Source: Micromonospora costi (GTDB taxonomy: Bacteria; Actinomycetota; Actinomycetes; Mycobacteriales; Micromonosporaceae). From it: 64,000 bases of DNA. The notes under the pieces are model-generated. The model made no database searches, was not told where the DNA came from, and was given only the letters and a program-made list of their open reading frames with translations. Numbering within the stretch: the first letter of the stretch is position 1; every line of letters starts with the position of its first letter. The translations under genes and the position numbers were made by a program. The DNA is taken from the NCBI RefSeq assembly GCF_003626655.1, contig NZ_RBAN01000001.1, positions 310,001-374,000 on the forward strand, in the 5' to 3' direction. Below are positions 17,037 to 26,123 of the stretch, piece after piece.

Positions 17037-18160
17037 GCGCCCACCGCCACGGGCTTCGCCCGGGTCTGCTCGACCGCCTCGGGCCAGGTGTCCGGCCGGC
17101 CCGGGTCGAACAGCTCGTTGGTCCAGAACAGGGTGACCAGCTCGTCGGCGCCCGTGTTCACCAACTTGTGCACCCACATCGTGGGCATGTCGATGAGCAC
17201 CGGCTCGTCGCCGTCGACGGGGAACCGCAGCACCTCGGTGGAGCCGACCCGGCGAAGGCTGATCTCGGCCGAGCCGCGCAGCACCACGAACCGTTCAACC
17301 TTGGCCAGGTGGAAGTGTTCGCCGCGGGTGATGCCGGGGCGGGTGGTGGAGCAGAAGGTCTGCCCGGAGCCCCCGTGCGCCTTGACCGTCTCGACCAGCT
17401 CGCCTCGCGGGTCGGCCCGCCGGGGCAGCGGCATCGGGTAGTGGGCCGGGAAGCAGTGTGACCGGTAGGTGTTGAACAGCCGTACGTCGTGCCGGTCCGT
17501 CAGGGACGGGATCTCCCCCGTACGGTAGGTCGCCGCCATCCTGGCGAGCCTGTCGGCCAGCTCGCGCACGCCGACCCGCAGCGCGGGCATGGCCGGGTCC
17601 CACGAGCCGCCGGCCGGCACCCCGGCGATCCGGGCCGCCGCATCGGTGACGTGCACCAGGCTCAGCTCGCGGTCGGCGTGCACCTCGGGATGCCCGCCCT
17701 CGGCGAGCACCCGACAGAAGGTCGCCACCGCCGAGTTGTAGTACGGCCGGCCGTGCTCGCCGTAGAGGTTCGGCAGCAGAACGTCGTCAACTGGCAGGCC
17801 GGTGTCGGCCAGGATCCCGGCGGCCGTGGCCTTGGAGTCGCCGTACGGTGTGCCGTTGCCGGCCTGCACCGAGTTGGCGAACAGGACCGAGCCGGGTGGC
17901 ACGGCCGCGTGCCGCAGCCCGTCGGCGAGTTGCGCGGCCAGCTGCACGTTGCCGGCCGCGACCTCGGCCGGCTCGCCCCGGTTGACACCGGCCAGGTGCA
18001 GCACGCGGTCCACGCCGGCGACCTTGGCGGCCACCGCCGCGGGATCGGCGAGATCACCACGGGTGATCACGGTCGGCTCGGGCCAACCCAGGGCGCGCAG
18101 CAGCACCCGTACGTGCCAGCCGAGGAAGCCTCCGGCCCCGGTGACAGCCAGCCTCAGCAC
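17033..18160 (-). CDS. capF: CapF/FnlB bifunctional reductase-epimerase with cupin domain
   Basis: 375 residues in two parts. Residues 1 to about 245 form an SDR domain (GAGGFLGWH loop, SNSVQAGNGTPYGDSK with catalytic Tyr-Lys). The C-terminal part is a cupin with TRPGITRGEHFHLAKVERF metal/substrate-binding histidines and PTMWVHKLVNTG. This exact two-domain layout is that of CapF/WbjC/FnlB, which epimerises at C3 in the cupin and reduces the 4-keto group with NADPH. GTG 18160 overlaps the capE stop by 7 nt. Product is the UDP-6-deoxy-L-talosamine derivative that capG converts to UDP-L-FucNAc. Confidence 0.93.
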   Translation of the reverse strand: MLRLAVTGAGGFLGWHVRVLLRALGWPEPTVITRGDLADPAAVAAKVAGVDRVLHLAGVNRGEPAEVAAGNVQLAAQLADGLRHAAVPPGSVLFANSVQAGNGTPYGDSKATAAGILADTGLPVDDVLLPNLYGEHGRPYYNSAVATFCRVLAEGGHPEVHADRELSLVHVTDAAARIAGVPAGGSWDPAMPALRVGVRELADRLARMAATYRTGEIPSLTDRHDVRLFNTYRSHCFPAHYPMPLPRRADPRGELVETVKAHGGSGQTFCSTTRPGITRGEHFHLAKVERFVVLRGSAEISLRRVGSTEVLRFPVDGDEPVLIDMPTMWVHKLVNTGADELVTLFWTNELFDPGRPDTWPEAVEQTRAKPVAVGA

Positions 18161-19194
18161 GCCAGCACCGGATCCCGCAGGGCCAGCTCCGCCTGGACCT
18201 CGGGCAGCGTCTTCAGCAACTCGACGATCTCGGGTACGCCGAGCCGCGGCGCGTTCGCCGAGTTGAAGTCCTCGGTCGGCCCCTCACCGAGCTCACCCTC
18301 GGAGACGTACAGCGAGTAGTTGAGGTCGCGGGCGTCCAGCGGCACACGCAGGAACTCACCGAAGTCCTCGGCGCGGGTCAGCTCCTCGCGGCTCGCGAGC
18401 GTCTCGTCGAGCTTCTCACCGTGCCGTACGCCGATCATGTCAAGCTTGAACGGCACGTCGAAGAGTTGGCACACCGCCTCGGCGAGGTCGGAGACGGTGC
18501 AGGCGGCGGCCTTGCGGATGAAGATGTCGCCCGGCCGCGCGTGCGCGAAGGCGTGCTCGACCAGTTCGACCGAGTCGGCCAGCGACATCAGGAACCGGGT
18601 CATTCCCGGGTCGGTCACGGTCAGCGCCCGGCCGGCCTTGATCTGCTCGATGAAGAGCGGGATCACCGAGCCACGCGAGTACATGACGTTGCCGTACCGG
18701 ACGCAGGAGACGGTGGTGGCGCTGTGCGGGTTGTTGCGGGCATGTGCCTGGGCGACCTTCTCCATGAGGGCCTTGCTCATGCCCATCGCGTTCACGGGGT
18801 GGACGGCCTTGTCGGTGCTGAGGACCACGACCGAACCGACTCCGTTGCGCTCGGCGGCCTCGACGACGTTGCCGCTGCCCAGGATGTTGGTGCGGACCGC
18901 TTCGAGCGGGAAGAACTCGCAGGACGGCACCTGCTTGAGCGCGGCCGCGTGGAAGATGAAGTCGATTCCCCGGCTGGCCTTGAGCACTGAGTCGTAGTCG
19001 CGCACGTCACCGACGTGGTAGCGGACCCGCTCGTCGCCGAGCGAGCGGCGCATGGCGTCCTGCTTGGCCTCGTCCCGGCTGAACACCCGGACCTCGCCGA
19101 CGCCTCGCGCGAGAAGGCGACGCACCATCGTCTGGCCAAAGGAACCGGTGCCGCCGGTGATGAGCACTCGGCGTCCGGTGGTCAAGAAAGTCAC
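18154..19194 (-). CDS. capE: UDP-GlcNAc 5-inverting 4,6-dehydratase (CapE/FnlA)
   Basis: 346-residue extended SDR, soluble and without membrane segments. NAD loop is TGGTGSFGQTM, and the active-site line is LSTDKAVHPVNAMGMSK. Met occupies the usual Tyr position, as known for FlaA1/CapE enzymes. The C-terminus ends with RDLNYSLYVSEG, the family tail. It converts UDP-GlcNAc to the 4-keto-6-deoxy sugar with inversion at C5, the first step to UDP-L-FucNAc. GTG 19194 is preceded by GGGGAG at 8-9 nt. It is the first gene of the capE-capF-GT-capG operon, divergent from the glycosyltransferase at 19508. Confidence 0.94.
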   Translation of the reverse strand: MTFLTTGRRVLITGGTGSFGQTMVRRLLARGVGEVRVFSRDEAKQDAMRRSLGDERVRYHVGDVRDYDSVLKASRGIDFIFHAAALKQVPSCEFFPLEAVRTNILGSGNVVEAAERNGVGSVVVLSTDKAVHPVNAMGMSKALMEKVAQAHARNNPHSATTVSCVRYGNVMYSRGSVIPLFIEQIKAGRALTVTDPGMTRFLMSLADSVELVEHAFAHARPGDIFIRKAAACTVSDLAEAVCQLFDVPFKLDMIGVRHGEKLDETLASREELTRAEDFGEFLRVPLDARDLNYSLYVSEGELGEGPTEDFNSANAPRLGVPEIVELLKTLPEVQAELALRDPVLAC

Positions 19195-19507
19195 AGGTAG
19201 CTCCCCGTTTCGGAGTTGAGCAGTCGTGACGTTGGCGAGGTCGAGGGCCTGTCGTCACACCTCGCGCAACGAGCCCGAGCAGTGACGGAAACGCCCAAAG
19301 GGAACGAACAGGCATTGAAATGACCAGACGTTCCACACCTATCGGGTCGTCTGACCCGGTGATGACACAAATTTCGTGAAAGCGGTCTCCGGTGCGAGGG
19401 AACCCTGGTAGGACTCAGGCGGTCGTCTTCCACGCGACCACAGATCTGCGGCAGCCGCTCGGCCCGCGCTGCTCACCGCCGCACTCACAGAGCCGCCTAG
19501 GAGCGCC
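19195..19507. other. 313-bp divergent promoter region between capE and the GT gene
   Basis: No gene. It separates two divergent polysaccharide operons and is noticeably less GC-rich between about 19290 and 19390. A short inverted repeat CGGGTC-N4-GACCCG lies near 19345. It probably holds both promoters, but no clear -35/-10 pair could be assigned. Confidence 0.5.
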
Positions 19508-20851
19508 ATGCTCGACAGCACACCCGAGATCACATCGACGCGCTCCGACAGCCAGCTCGCTGCCGAGGCCAGCGGACGGCCTGCCCGGAAGGCTCTGGTT
19601 GTGGTCGAGGCGAGGTTCACACGCACTCCGGACGGCGCCGTCTGGACACGGGAGGGACCGGGCTACAGTTTCTTCACCCGCTACCTGTCCGCCTTCTCCG
19701 AGGTGGTCGTCATCGCCCGGGTGACGGACGCGTCGTCGATGGCACCCGATTCGCATCGGGTCGACGGACACCGCGTCACCGTGCGACCCGTGCCTCACTA
19801 CGTCGGGCCGTGGCAGTACCTGCGTCGCCGCTCGGCCGTCGTGCGTGCGCTCCGGGGCGCGGACGATCCCGACGCGGTCCTCATTCTGCGCGCGCCCACG
19901 GTCCTCGGCTCGCTGATGGCCACCGCGCGGGCGCGCCGGCGGCTGCCGTACGTCGTCGAGGTGATGGCAGATCCGTTCACGGTCTATGCGCCGGGCGTGG
20001 TCCGGCACCCGCTGCGTCCCTGGCTGAGATGGCGTTATACGGCGCTACTCCGACGGCAGTGCCGCACGGCGATCGGTGTCTCCTATGTGACCGAGCAGTA
20101 CCTGCAACGTCGGTATCCCATCGGACGGCACGCCGTCACCGCCGCGTACTCCAGCGTAGAGCTACGGCCCGACGCCTTCGTGGCTGAGCCTCCCCTTCCG
20201 AGGCAGCGCGACGAGTACGTCGTCATCTCGGTCGGCTCCCTCGAGATGCTGTACAAGGGCATCGACACGCTGATCAGGGCGCTCTCGCGGCTCGCCGCCG
20301 CGGGTGTGCCGGTGCGATGCGTTCATGTCGGCGCCGGCCGGCAGCAGGCGCGGCTGGAACAACTCGCAGCCCAGCTCGGCGTGCGCGACAGGATCGATTT
20401 CGTCGGGTCGGTCGCGGCGGGCGCACAGGTACGGCTGCACCTCGACCGTGCCGACCTGTTCGCCATGCCTTCTCGTACCGAAGGCCTCCCGAAGGCGCTG
20501 GTCGAGGCGATGGCCCGAGGGCTGCCCGCCGTCGGTTCGTCGGTCGGTGGCATTCCCGAGTTGCTCGCCGACGAAGACATCGTTCCTCCGGACGACCACG
20601 TCGCCCTGGCGGATGCGATAGAACGCCTGCTGAAGGATCCCGCACGGCGCGCCAGGGCATCCGCTCGAAATCTCGCTCGCGCGCGGGACTTCTCCCAGGA
20701 CACTCTTCGGGGACGCCGTGACGCGTTCTACCGGGCCGTATGCGACGCGCTCGCCGGCGACCGCGTGCCGTCAGCCGAGGAGTTCGTCGGCGAACCCACG
20801 TCTCCGGATGCTGCGGGCGCGACAGCCCGGGAGAGCCGAGCACTGTCATGA
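19508..20851 (+). CDS. GT4 family glycosyltransferase
   Basis: 447 residues, cytoplasmic GT-B enzyme. The N-terminal acceptor domain begins about residue 29 with KALVVVEARFTRTPDG. The C-terminal donor domain shows VISVGSLEMLYKGIDTLI, RIDFVGSVAAG, and the E-x7-E motif in RTEGLPKALVEAMARGLP, followed by GSSVGGIPELL. A 25-residue disordered leader precedes the fold. ATG 19508 has AGGAG about 7 nt upstream. Its stop overlaps the polymerase start (ATGA), so the two are coupled. It should add one sugar to the lipid-linked repeat unit; donor unknown. Confidence 0.9.
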   Translation: MLDSTPEITSTRSDSQLAAEASGRPARKALVVVEARFTRTPDGAVWTREGPGYSFFTRYLSAFSEVVVIARVTDASSMAPDSHRVDGHRVTVRPVPHYVGPWQYLRRRSAVVRALRGADDPDAVLILRAPTVLGSLMATARARRRLPYVVEVMADPFTVYAPGVVRHPLRPWLRWRYTALLRRQCRTAIGVSYVTEQYLQRRYPIGRHAVTAAYSSVELRPDAFVAEPPLPRQRDEYVVISVGSLEMLYKGIDTLIRALSRLAAAGVPVRCVHVGAGRQQARLEQLAAQLGVRDRIDFVGSVAAGAQVRLHLDRADLFAMPSRTEGLPKALVEAMARGLPAVGSSVGGIPELLADEDIVPPDDHVALADAIERLLKDPARRARASARNLARARDFSQDTLRGRRDAFYRAVCDALAGDRVPSAEEFVGEPTSPDAAGATARESRALS

Positions 20852-22194
20852 CAACCTTCACCCAGTTCAGCCCGACTGGAAACAGACTGAACACCCCGTA
20901 CCGCCCGTCGCTGTCACGTCATGCGTCGTCGCACCCTCGTCCGCGCGAGGACGGAACGCGACGACCAGGTGGACACAGGCGATCAACCATGCCTCTCCCC
21001 GGGCTCGTGCTCATCTGTGTTGTGGCGTTCGTGGCCGCATGGTCCCCTCGACTGGCCGCCATCTACGGCGGCCCGGCGGCGGTGGTCGCGATTCTGATCA
21101 CCTTGCGTCGTCCACGGCTCCACGTGGTGGACGTGCTGGCCGGTCTGACGGCCATCTGGGCTGTCGTGAGCACGCTGGTCGACGAGGCCGATCCCCTCAT
21201 CACCCAACTACCCGCATACCTGTACGCCTCAGCGTTCCTGGTCTTTCTCGCCGTCCGGCACATCGTGAGAAGCCGGGCCGAGCTCATACCGGTGGCGCTT
21301 GCGCACGTCGCCGGATGCGCCGCTACGGCGATGGCCCTGATCGTCGGCGCCCGTGATACCGGCAGCCAGCGCGACGCCCTCTTCGACTACAACGTCCGCT
21401 ACGGGCTCGACGGCATCAACATCAACTACACGTCGTACACGCTAGTAACAGGCGCCGTGCTCACCGTCGTGCTCCTCCGTGTCGGACCGCGGTCACGGGT
21501 CGTCCGTAGCGCTCTGTTCGGCACGCTCGCGGTGTCTGTCTACGGCGTTCTGCTGACCGGATCCAAAGGCGCCACGATCGGGCTCATCGCGGGGGCGTTG
21601 TACCTGGTCCTGGCTCGTTTCGGCCCACGGTTGACGTGGGCCGTGGCGCGCGTCGGCGTGCCGGCGCTGATCCTCCTGATCCCGTTCAAGGCCGCGACCA
21701 CCTTCGAGACGACCGCCCGGTGGCTCGACAGCCTGTTCGGTCGGGAGACAGGCGACCTCTCCGGCCGTCTCGAGGTGTGGCCAATCGCCGTGTCCGCGTG
21801 GATGGAGCAACCGGTCACCGGGCTCGGTCCCGGCCTCTTTCGGGTTGTGAACCCACTCGGAGTCGGCCCGCACAACCTCCTACTCACGGTCGGCACCGAC
21901 CTCGGCCTGATAGGCGTGATCCTCTACGGATCCACCATCGCAGTCGCTCTCGCCTGCGCGGCCAAGCAGGCCAAGCAGGTCGGCTCGGTACTGGCTGGCG
22001 TCTTCATCGTCACCCTGCTGCCGATCTGGGTGACCGGACACTGGGAGCAGTCGCAGGGGGCCTGGCTGGTGCTGGCGTTGGTGTCGACCGTCACCCTGGA
22101 CGCCACGACGCGACGCGCGGCACGGCATCGACTGATGGCAGACGAGGGACGAGTGTCGGCCAGGCCGCACTGGAGCGCCGCGGCCCGCGGGTAG
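20848..22194 (+). CDS. O-antigen polymerase/ligase-like membrane protein (Wzy/WaaL family)
   Basis: 448 residues with about 11-12 hydrophobic segments. The family signature segment is SGRLEVWPIAVSAWMEQP followed by VTGLGPGLF and GPHNLLLTVGTDLGLIG, as in the Wzy_C domain. A large outer loop (residues about 170-200) has DTGSQRDALFDYNVRYG. Start ATG 20848 overlaps the preceding GT. ATG 20989 directly before the first membrane helix is an alternative, since residues 1-47 are polar. Within this locus, polymerisation of flipped repeat units is the most likely job; it is convergent with the next GT gene. Confidence 0.85.
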   Translation: MTTFTQFSPTGNRLNTPYRPSLSRHASSHPRPREDGTRRPGGHRRSTMPLPGLVLICVVAFVAAWSPRLAAIYGGPAAVVAILITLRRPRLHVVDVLAGLTAIWAVVSTLVDEADPLITQLPAYLYASAFLVFLAVRHIVRSRAELIPVALAHVAGCAATAMALIVGARDTGSQRDALFDYNVRYGLDGININYTSYTLVTGAVLTVVLLRVGPRSRVVRSALFGTLAVSVYGVLLTGSKGATIGLIAGALYLVLARFGPRLTWAVARVGVPALILLIPFKAATTFETTARWLDSLFGRETGDLSGRLEVWPIAVSAWMEQPVTGLGPGLFRVVNPLGVGPHNLLLTVGTDLGLIGVILYGSTIAVALACAAKQAKQVGSVLAGVFIVTLLPIWVTGHWEQSQGAWLVLALVSTVTLDATTRRAARHRLMADEGRVSARPHWSAAARG

Positions 22195-22291
22195 GGGTGA
22201 TCCGGGCGGCCGTCGGCGGTACGCCACCTGAGTCCTTTGAGGGACCCATGGGGCGAACGCTGGTCCGATATCGGAGCGGTCGCCGCTCGTC

Positions 22292-23530
22292 TCAGCGCCG
22301 CAGGCCGTTGACGAACTTCGCCAGATCTCCCGCATAGCGGCGATAGTCGAAGGAGTTGATGGCTTCCTGACGCGCGGCCCGCCGCATCTCGAGGCGCTGC
22401 TCCGGGCTGAGCTTCACAGCGGCTCTCAGCGCTTCCACAATCGCGTCCATGGTGTCACCGTCGGCGACGATGCCTTCGACGGCGTGGCGCAGGTGATTGC
22501 GAAGATCGCTGGTGAGGTTCGCGATGACCGGCGTCCCGTTGGCGAAACTCTCGCAGAACTTGGTGGGAAACCCGGCCTGGGCGAAGCGCTCCGGCCGGCG
22601 GACGATCACGCTGAAGTCGGCCGCCTGGACCGCCTGTGACACAGCGTGCTGTGGCAGTCTTCCGGCTACGTTGACGTTACCGGGGATCGCATCCCCGTCG
22701 AGCAGCGCTTGGACCTGCTGTCGCGTCGGGCCGTGAATGCGGAACTCAAGTTCCGCACCCTCGCGCTCCAGCCGACCCGCTGCCCGAACCATGGTCGCGA
22801 GTAGGTCCTTCTTACCCGGGTTTCCGAAGTAGACAAGGGTGAGGCCGGGCTTCACGGCCCGCACCGACGCGTCGAGGCGAATTTGGCGAACATCCAGGGT
22901 GGGCGGGACACGGATGGTCCGCACCCCGTGATGGCGGTAGAAGTCTTCGAGGAATGAGCTGATCGCGATCACGCCATCGCATTTCGGATAGTAGTGACGC
23001 ATCGCCAGCTCGGACGACATCCGCAGAGGGCCGAGCGGGCCGCCGCGCAGATGCCCGGGGTCGTACCACTCGACCACGTCGGCGATCAGTGGAATCCCAT
23101 TGCGGCGGCACCATGGCCGCAGGTGGAACATGTATGACGCGTAGCCACCGTAGACGATCACGTGGGAGGGAGGGCTGGGCTGGCTCTCCAACCACCGAAC
23201 GGTTCGCCGCCCCTGCCAGATCAGGGACTGCACCGAACGGACGAGGGGGTTCTCCCGGCCCGCGGGTAGCTCGCCGACCCCGAGGTGCTGAATGGAACCG
23301 GGACCCTCGACTGCATCGAGTTGCGCGATCAGTGGCCGGTGTTCCCCGCCGGCAATCACCACACGGTGTCCCGCCATGGCCAGCGAGCGGGCGATGCCCA
23401 GTACCCGACGTGACCCTGGCTGGCCCCACGGAAAGGTGAAGGGCCCGACATAGGCGACCCACTCGGTTCCACCGGCTCGGGCGTGGACCGTACGCCCGTC
23501 CTCGGCACTCCGGCTGCCTGGCGAGGTCAT
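22292..23530 (-). CDS. GT4-like glycosyltransferase
   Basis: 412-residue GT-B glycosyltransferase. N-terminal WVAYVGPFTFPWGQPGSRR and LGIARSLAMAGHRVVIAGG form the first Rossmann part. The donor half has LTLVYFGNPGKKDLLATMV, ELEFRIHGPTRQQ and TKFCESFANGTPVIANLTSD. The C-terminus ends in a helix returning to the N-domain. ATG 23530 overlaps the flippase stop by ATGA. It is the last gene of a three-gene minus-strand unit with flippase and epimerase. It should transfer one sugar in repeat-unit synthesis; donor and linkage unknown. Confidence 0.87.
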   Translation of the reverse strand: MTSPGSRSAEDGRTVHARAGGTEWVAYVGPFTFPWGQPGSRRVLGIARSLAMAGHRVVIAGGEHRPLIAQLDAVEGPGSIQHLGVGELPAGRENPLVRSVQSLIWQGRRTVRWLESQPSPPSHVIVYGGYASYMFHLRPWCRRNGIPLIADVVEWYDPGHLRGGPLGPLRMSSELAMRHYYPKCDGVIAISSFLEDFYRHHGVRTIRVPPTLDVRQIRLDASVRAVKPGLTLVYFGNPGKKDLLATMVRAAGRLEREGAELEFRIHGPTRQQVQALLDGDAIPGNVNVAGRLPQHAVSQAVQAADFSVIVRRPERFAQAGFPTKFCESFANGTPVIANLTSDLRNHLRHAVEGIVADGDTMDAIVEALRAAVKLSPEQRLEMRRAARQEAINSFDYRRYAGDLAKFVNGLRR

Positions 23531-24951
23531 CGCGCACTCTCCGTTCCATGAGCGCTCGTACGGAGCGCCGCACGATAGCCGTACAACGCCGCCGGCAACA
23601 CCGTCACTAGGTAGACCCCCACTGCGATGAACGGAACGGCGACGACGCCCCACTTTTCGGAGCCGTACCATTTGAGGACCACCGAAATCGCTAGAAAGGC
23701 CGCCCAGCCGATCAGTTGCGGCCGGACCAGACCCGCCGCGTTCTGCACCATGAAGCGAGGGCCTATCCCCGCCAGCAGGATCCACCACGCCGCGAGTCCG
23801 GCCAGCAACCACCGGTCGCCGCCGAGCGGACCGGGAAGCCAGGCGGCGAAGATCTGCTCACCGACGGACACGAAGATGACGGCGGGGACCGTCGCCACCG
23901 CAGCCGATATCAGAGTCATCCGGCGGACGGTCCGACGCACCCAGACGAGGTCCCCCTTGTTCAGCGCCTCTCCGTTGGCGGGCCAGAGCGGCACATTCAC
24001 GAGGCTGACCAGCATGCCGACCTGCGCCAGCACCTTGGCGGGCACGGCGTACTCGGTGACCGCGTGCAGACCGCGGGTGTGCGCGATGATCAGGTTGTCG
24101 GCGCTGTTGGCGGCGGAGATCACCACGGTCAGCAGGAAGAACAGCCCGCCCAGCCGTAGCAGGTCCCGCATCACCTCCGGCTCGAGCTGGCCGAACCTCG
24201 GCCGGATTTCCGGCATCCTCGACGTGTAGAGCCAGACACTGTTCGCGGCGTTCGCGATCAGTGGCCCGACAACGGTGGCCGCCACAACGGTCACCGGCGA
24301 CAGCTCGGCCCAGACCGCGGTGAGGACCAGCGGCAGCGCCACCACATTGCCGGCCGTCTGCCACAGATTGCTCACCGCGACCTGCTGATACGCGTACTGC
24401 ACGCGCGTCACGAGAGAGAGGGGAATGTTGAGCACGAACGCCGACAGGCAGATCAGCACCATCCCTCGCGCCTCGGATCCACTGGCGGTGCTCGGCAGTC
24501 CGAGCAGGGAGGACCAGGGGATCGTCGAGCCCAGGAGCCACAGCAGCCCGCATGCGCCGAGGGACATCGGAACGAGGAGCCAGTAGGAACTCGAGACGTA
24601 GCCTCGGGCACTCACGGTGTCACCGGTGCTGTAACACCGGGCCAACTTCGTCATCAACCCGTTGCCGAGACCGAGGTCCGCGAATGCGGCCATTCCGGCG
24701 AGTGCGAGCACTGCCGTCCACAAGCCGTACCGCTCCGGTCCGAGGTACGAGAGCATGATCGGGATGAGGAGCAGTGGCACCAACAGGCCCGCTGCGCGGC
24801 TGACCGCCGCGGTGAGTATTCCCGACAGCAGGCGACGACTCCGCGCGCCATCCTGCTCGCCGAGATCCCGTGTCTCGAGCACCGCAACAGACGGGCCCGC
24901 GGCCGCCGTGGAGACGGTCCGGCGAGGTTCTGCGGCCATCGGTCGCGTCAT
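23527..24951 (-). CDS. polysaccharide flippase (Wzx-like, MATE/MOP superfamily)
   Basis: 474 residues with about 12 membrane segments after a 40-residue polar N-terminus. Typical features are LLVPLLLIPIMLSYLGPERYG in the first pair of helices and FADLGLGNGLMTKLARCY in the loop, which is characteristic of Wzx/oligosaccharide flippases. It should move undecaprenyl-diphosphate-linked repeat units across the membrane for the Wzy-like enzyme encoded nearby. Start ATG 24951 overlaps the epimerase stop; its own stop overlaps the GT start. Confidence 0.9.
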   Translation of the reverse strand: MTRPMAAEPRRTVSTAAAGPSVAVLETRDLGEQDGARSRRLLSGILTAAVSRAAGLLVPLLLIPIMLSYLGPERYGLWTAVLALAGMAAFADLGLGNGLMTKLARCYSTGDTVSARGYVSSSYWLLVPMSLGACGLLWLLGSTIPWSSLLGLPSTASGSEARGMVLICLSAFVLNIPLSLVTRVQYAYQQVAVSNLWQTAGNVVALPLVLTAVWAELSPVTVVAATVVGPLIANAANSVWLYTSRMPEIRPRFGQLEPEVMRDLLRLGGLFFLLTVVISAANSADNLIIAHTRGLHAVTEYAVPAKVLAQVGMLVSLVNVPLWPANGEALNKGDLVWVRRTVRRMTLISAAVATVPAVIFVSVGEQIFAAWLPGPLGGDRWLLAGLAAWWILLAGIGPRFMVQNAAGLVRPQLIGWAAFLAISVVLKWYGSEKWGVVAVPFIAVGVYLVTVLPAALYGYRAALRTSAHGTESAR

Positions 24952-25892
24952 CCGCCGGTGAGCACTCGGTCCGCCATCCAGGCGACTGTCGCCTCGAGTC
25001 CGGTGCGCAGAGAGTATCGGCGGGCCGCGGGAAACAACTCGCTGAGCCGGGACGAGTCAGCTTGTGAGTCGCGCACATCGCCCGCGCGGGATGGCGCGTA
25101 CTCCACCAGCAGCGGACGGCCGAGCACCACCTCCAGTTCGGCGATGACCTCCAACAGGGAGATCCGTACGCCGAAGGCGAGGTTGACCACGTCCGGGGCG
25201 GACACCCGCCGCAGCACCGCGTCAACGATCACATCCGTGACGCTGCCGACGAAGGTGAAGTCCCGGGTCTGGGTGCCGTCCCCGTGCACCTCCAACGGGC
25301 GTCCCGCCAAAGCCGCCGAAACGAACCGTGGCACCACCGCCGCGTACGCGTGGTCGGCCGCCTGTCGGGGGCCGTACACGTTGAAGAACCGGAACGGGAG
25401 CACCTGCAGTCCGTAGCAGGACGCGTACGCGAGGGCGTACGCCTCCGTCGCAAGCTTGCTCACCGCGTACGGGCTGATCGGCATGGGGCGCAACGCCTCC
25501 TGCCGTGGCAGGACGGGATTGGCGCCGTAGACAGATGAGGACGAGGCGAGGACGACATGCGGCACCCCGTGACGCCGGGCTGCCTCCAGGACCGCGAGTG
25601 TGCCAGTGGCGTTCGCGTGATGGCTGCGCAGCGGGTCGTCGATGGATCTGGGTACGGAGCCGAGGGCACCAAGGTGCACCACACTGGTCGCCCCGTACAT
25701 CGCCTCATCGAGGACTTCCGGGTCCAGGATGGTGCCGGTAATCAATCGAATCGGCAGGTCGAGGAGGTTGTCGAGCGAGCCCGTCGAAAGGTCGTCCACG
25801 ACCACGATCTCGGTGATCCGGGGTACGTCGAGCAGGACCCGCACCAGGTTGGATCCGATGAAGCCGGCCCCACCGGTCACCACGATCTTCAA
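24948..25892 (-). CDS. NAD-dependent nucleotide-sugar epimerase/dehydratase
   Basis: 314-residue extended SDR close to UDP-glucose/UDP-GlcNAc 4-epimerases. NAD loop GGAGFIGSN lies near residues 7-15, then VVVDDLSTG, catalytic Ser in ASSSSVYG, Tyr-Lys in YAVSK, and FRFFNVYGPRQ. TTG 25892 is the start: the family begins just there (LKIVVTGG) and GGAGGACC sits directly upstream, a strong ribosome site. First gene of the epimerase-flippase-GT unit. It probably makes UDP-Gal, UDP-GalNAc or a relative for the surface polymer. Confidence 0.9.
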   Translation of the reverse strand: MKIVVTGGAGFIGSNLVRVLLDVPRITEIVVVDDLSTGSLDNLLDLPIRLITGTILDPEVLDEAMYGATSVVHLGALGSVPRSIDDPLRSHHANATGTLAVLEAARRHGVPHVVLASSSSVYGANPVLPRQEALRPMPISPYAVSKLATEAYALAYASCYGLQVLPFRFFNVYGPRQAADHAYAAVVPRFVSAALAGRPLEVHGDGTQTRDFTFVGSVTDVIVDAVLRRVSAPDVVNLAFGVRISLLEVIAELEVVLGRPLLVEYAPSRAGDVRDSQADSSRLSELFPAARRYSLRTGLEATVAWMADRVLTGG

Positions 25893-26123
25893 CGGTCCTC
25901 CTTCGGTGGCATCGTCACCGGTCCCCGTCCCTCGGAACACCGGTCCGGACGCGACGACCCCGCGTCCGGCCCCTCGCCATCCGATGGATCAACGAAGCAC
26001 CGTATTCTGCGTGACGCAAACAGGATGTTCCGGTACTACAGGGCCGATACCTCCGCAGCCCAGACGCTGGCCCACCTGACTTGTCCGGCCACCCGTCCGC
26101 CCGCGATGTGGTGAGGTGGAGGC

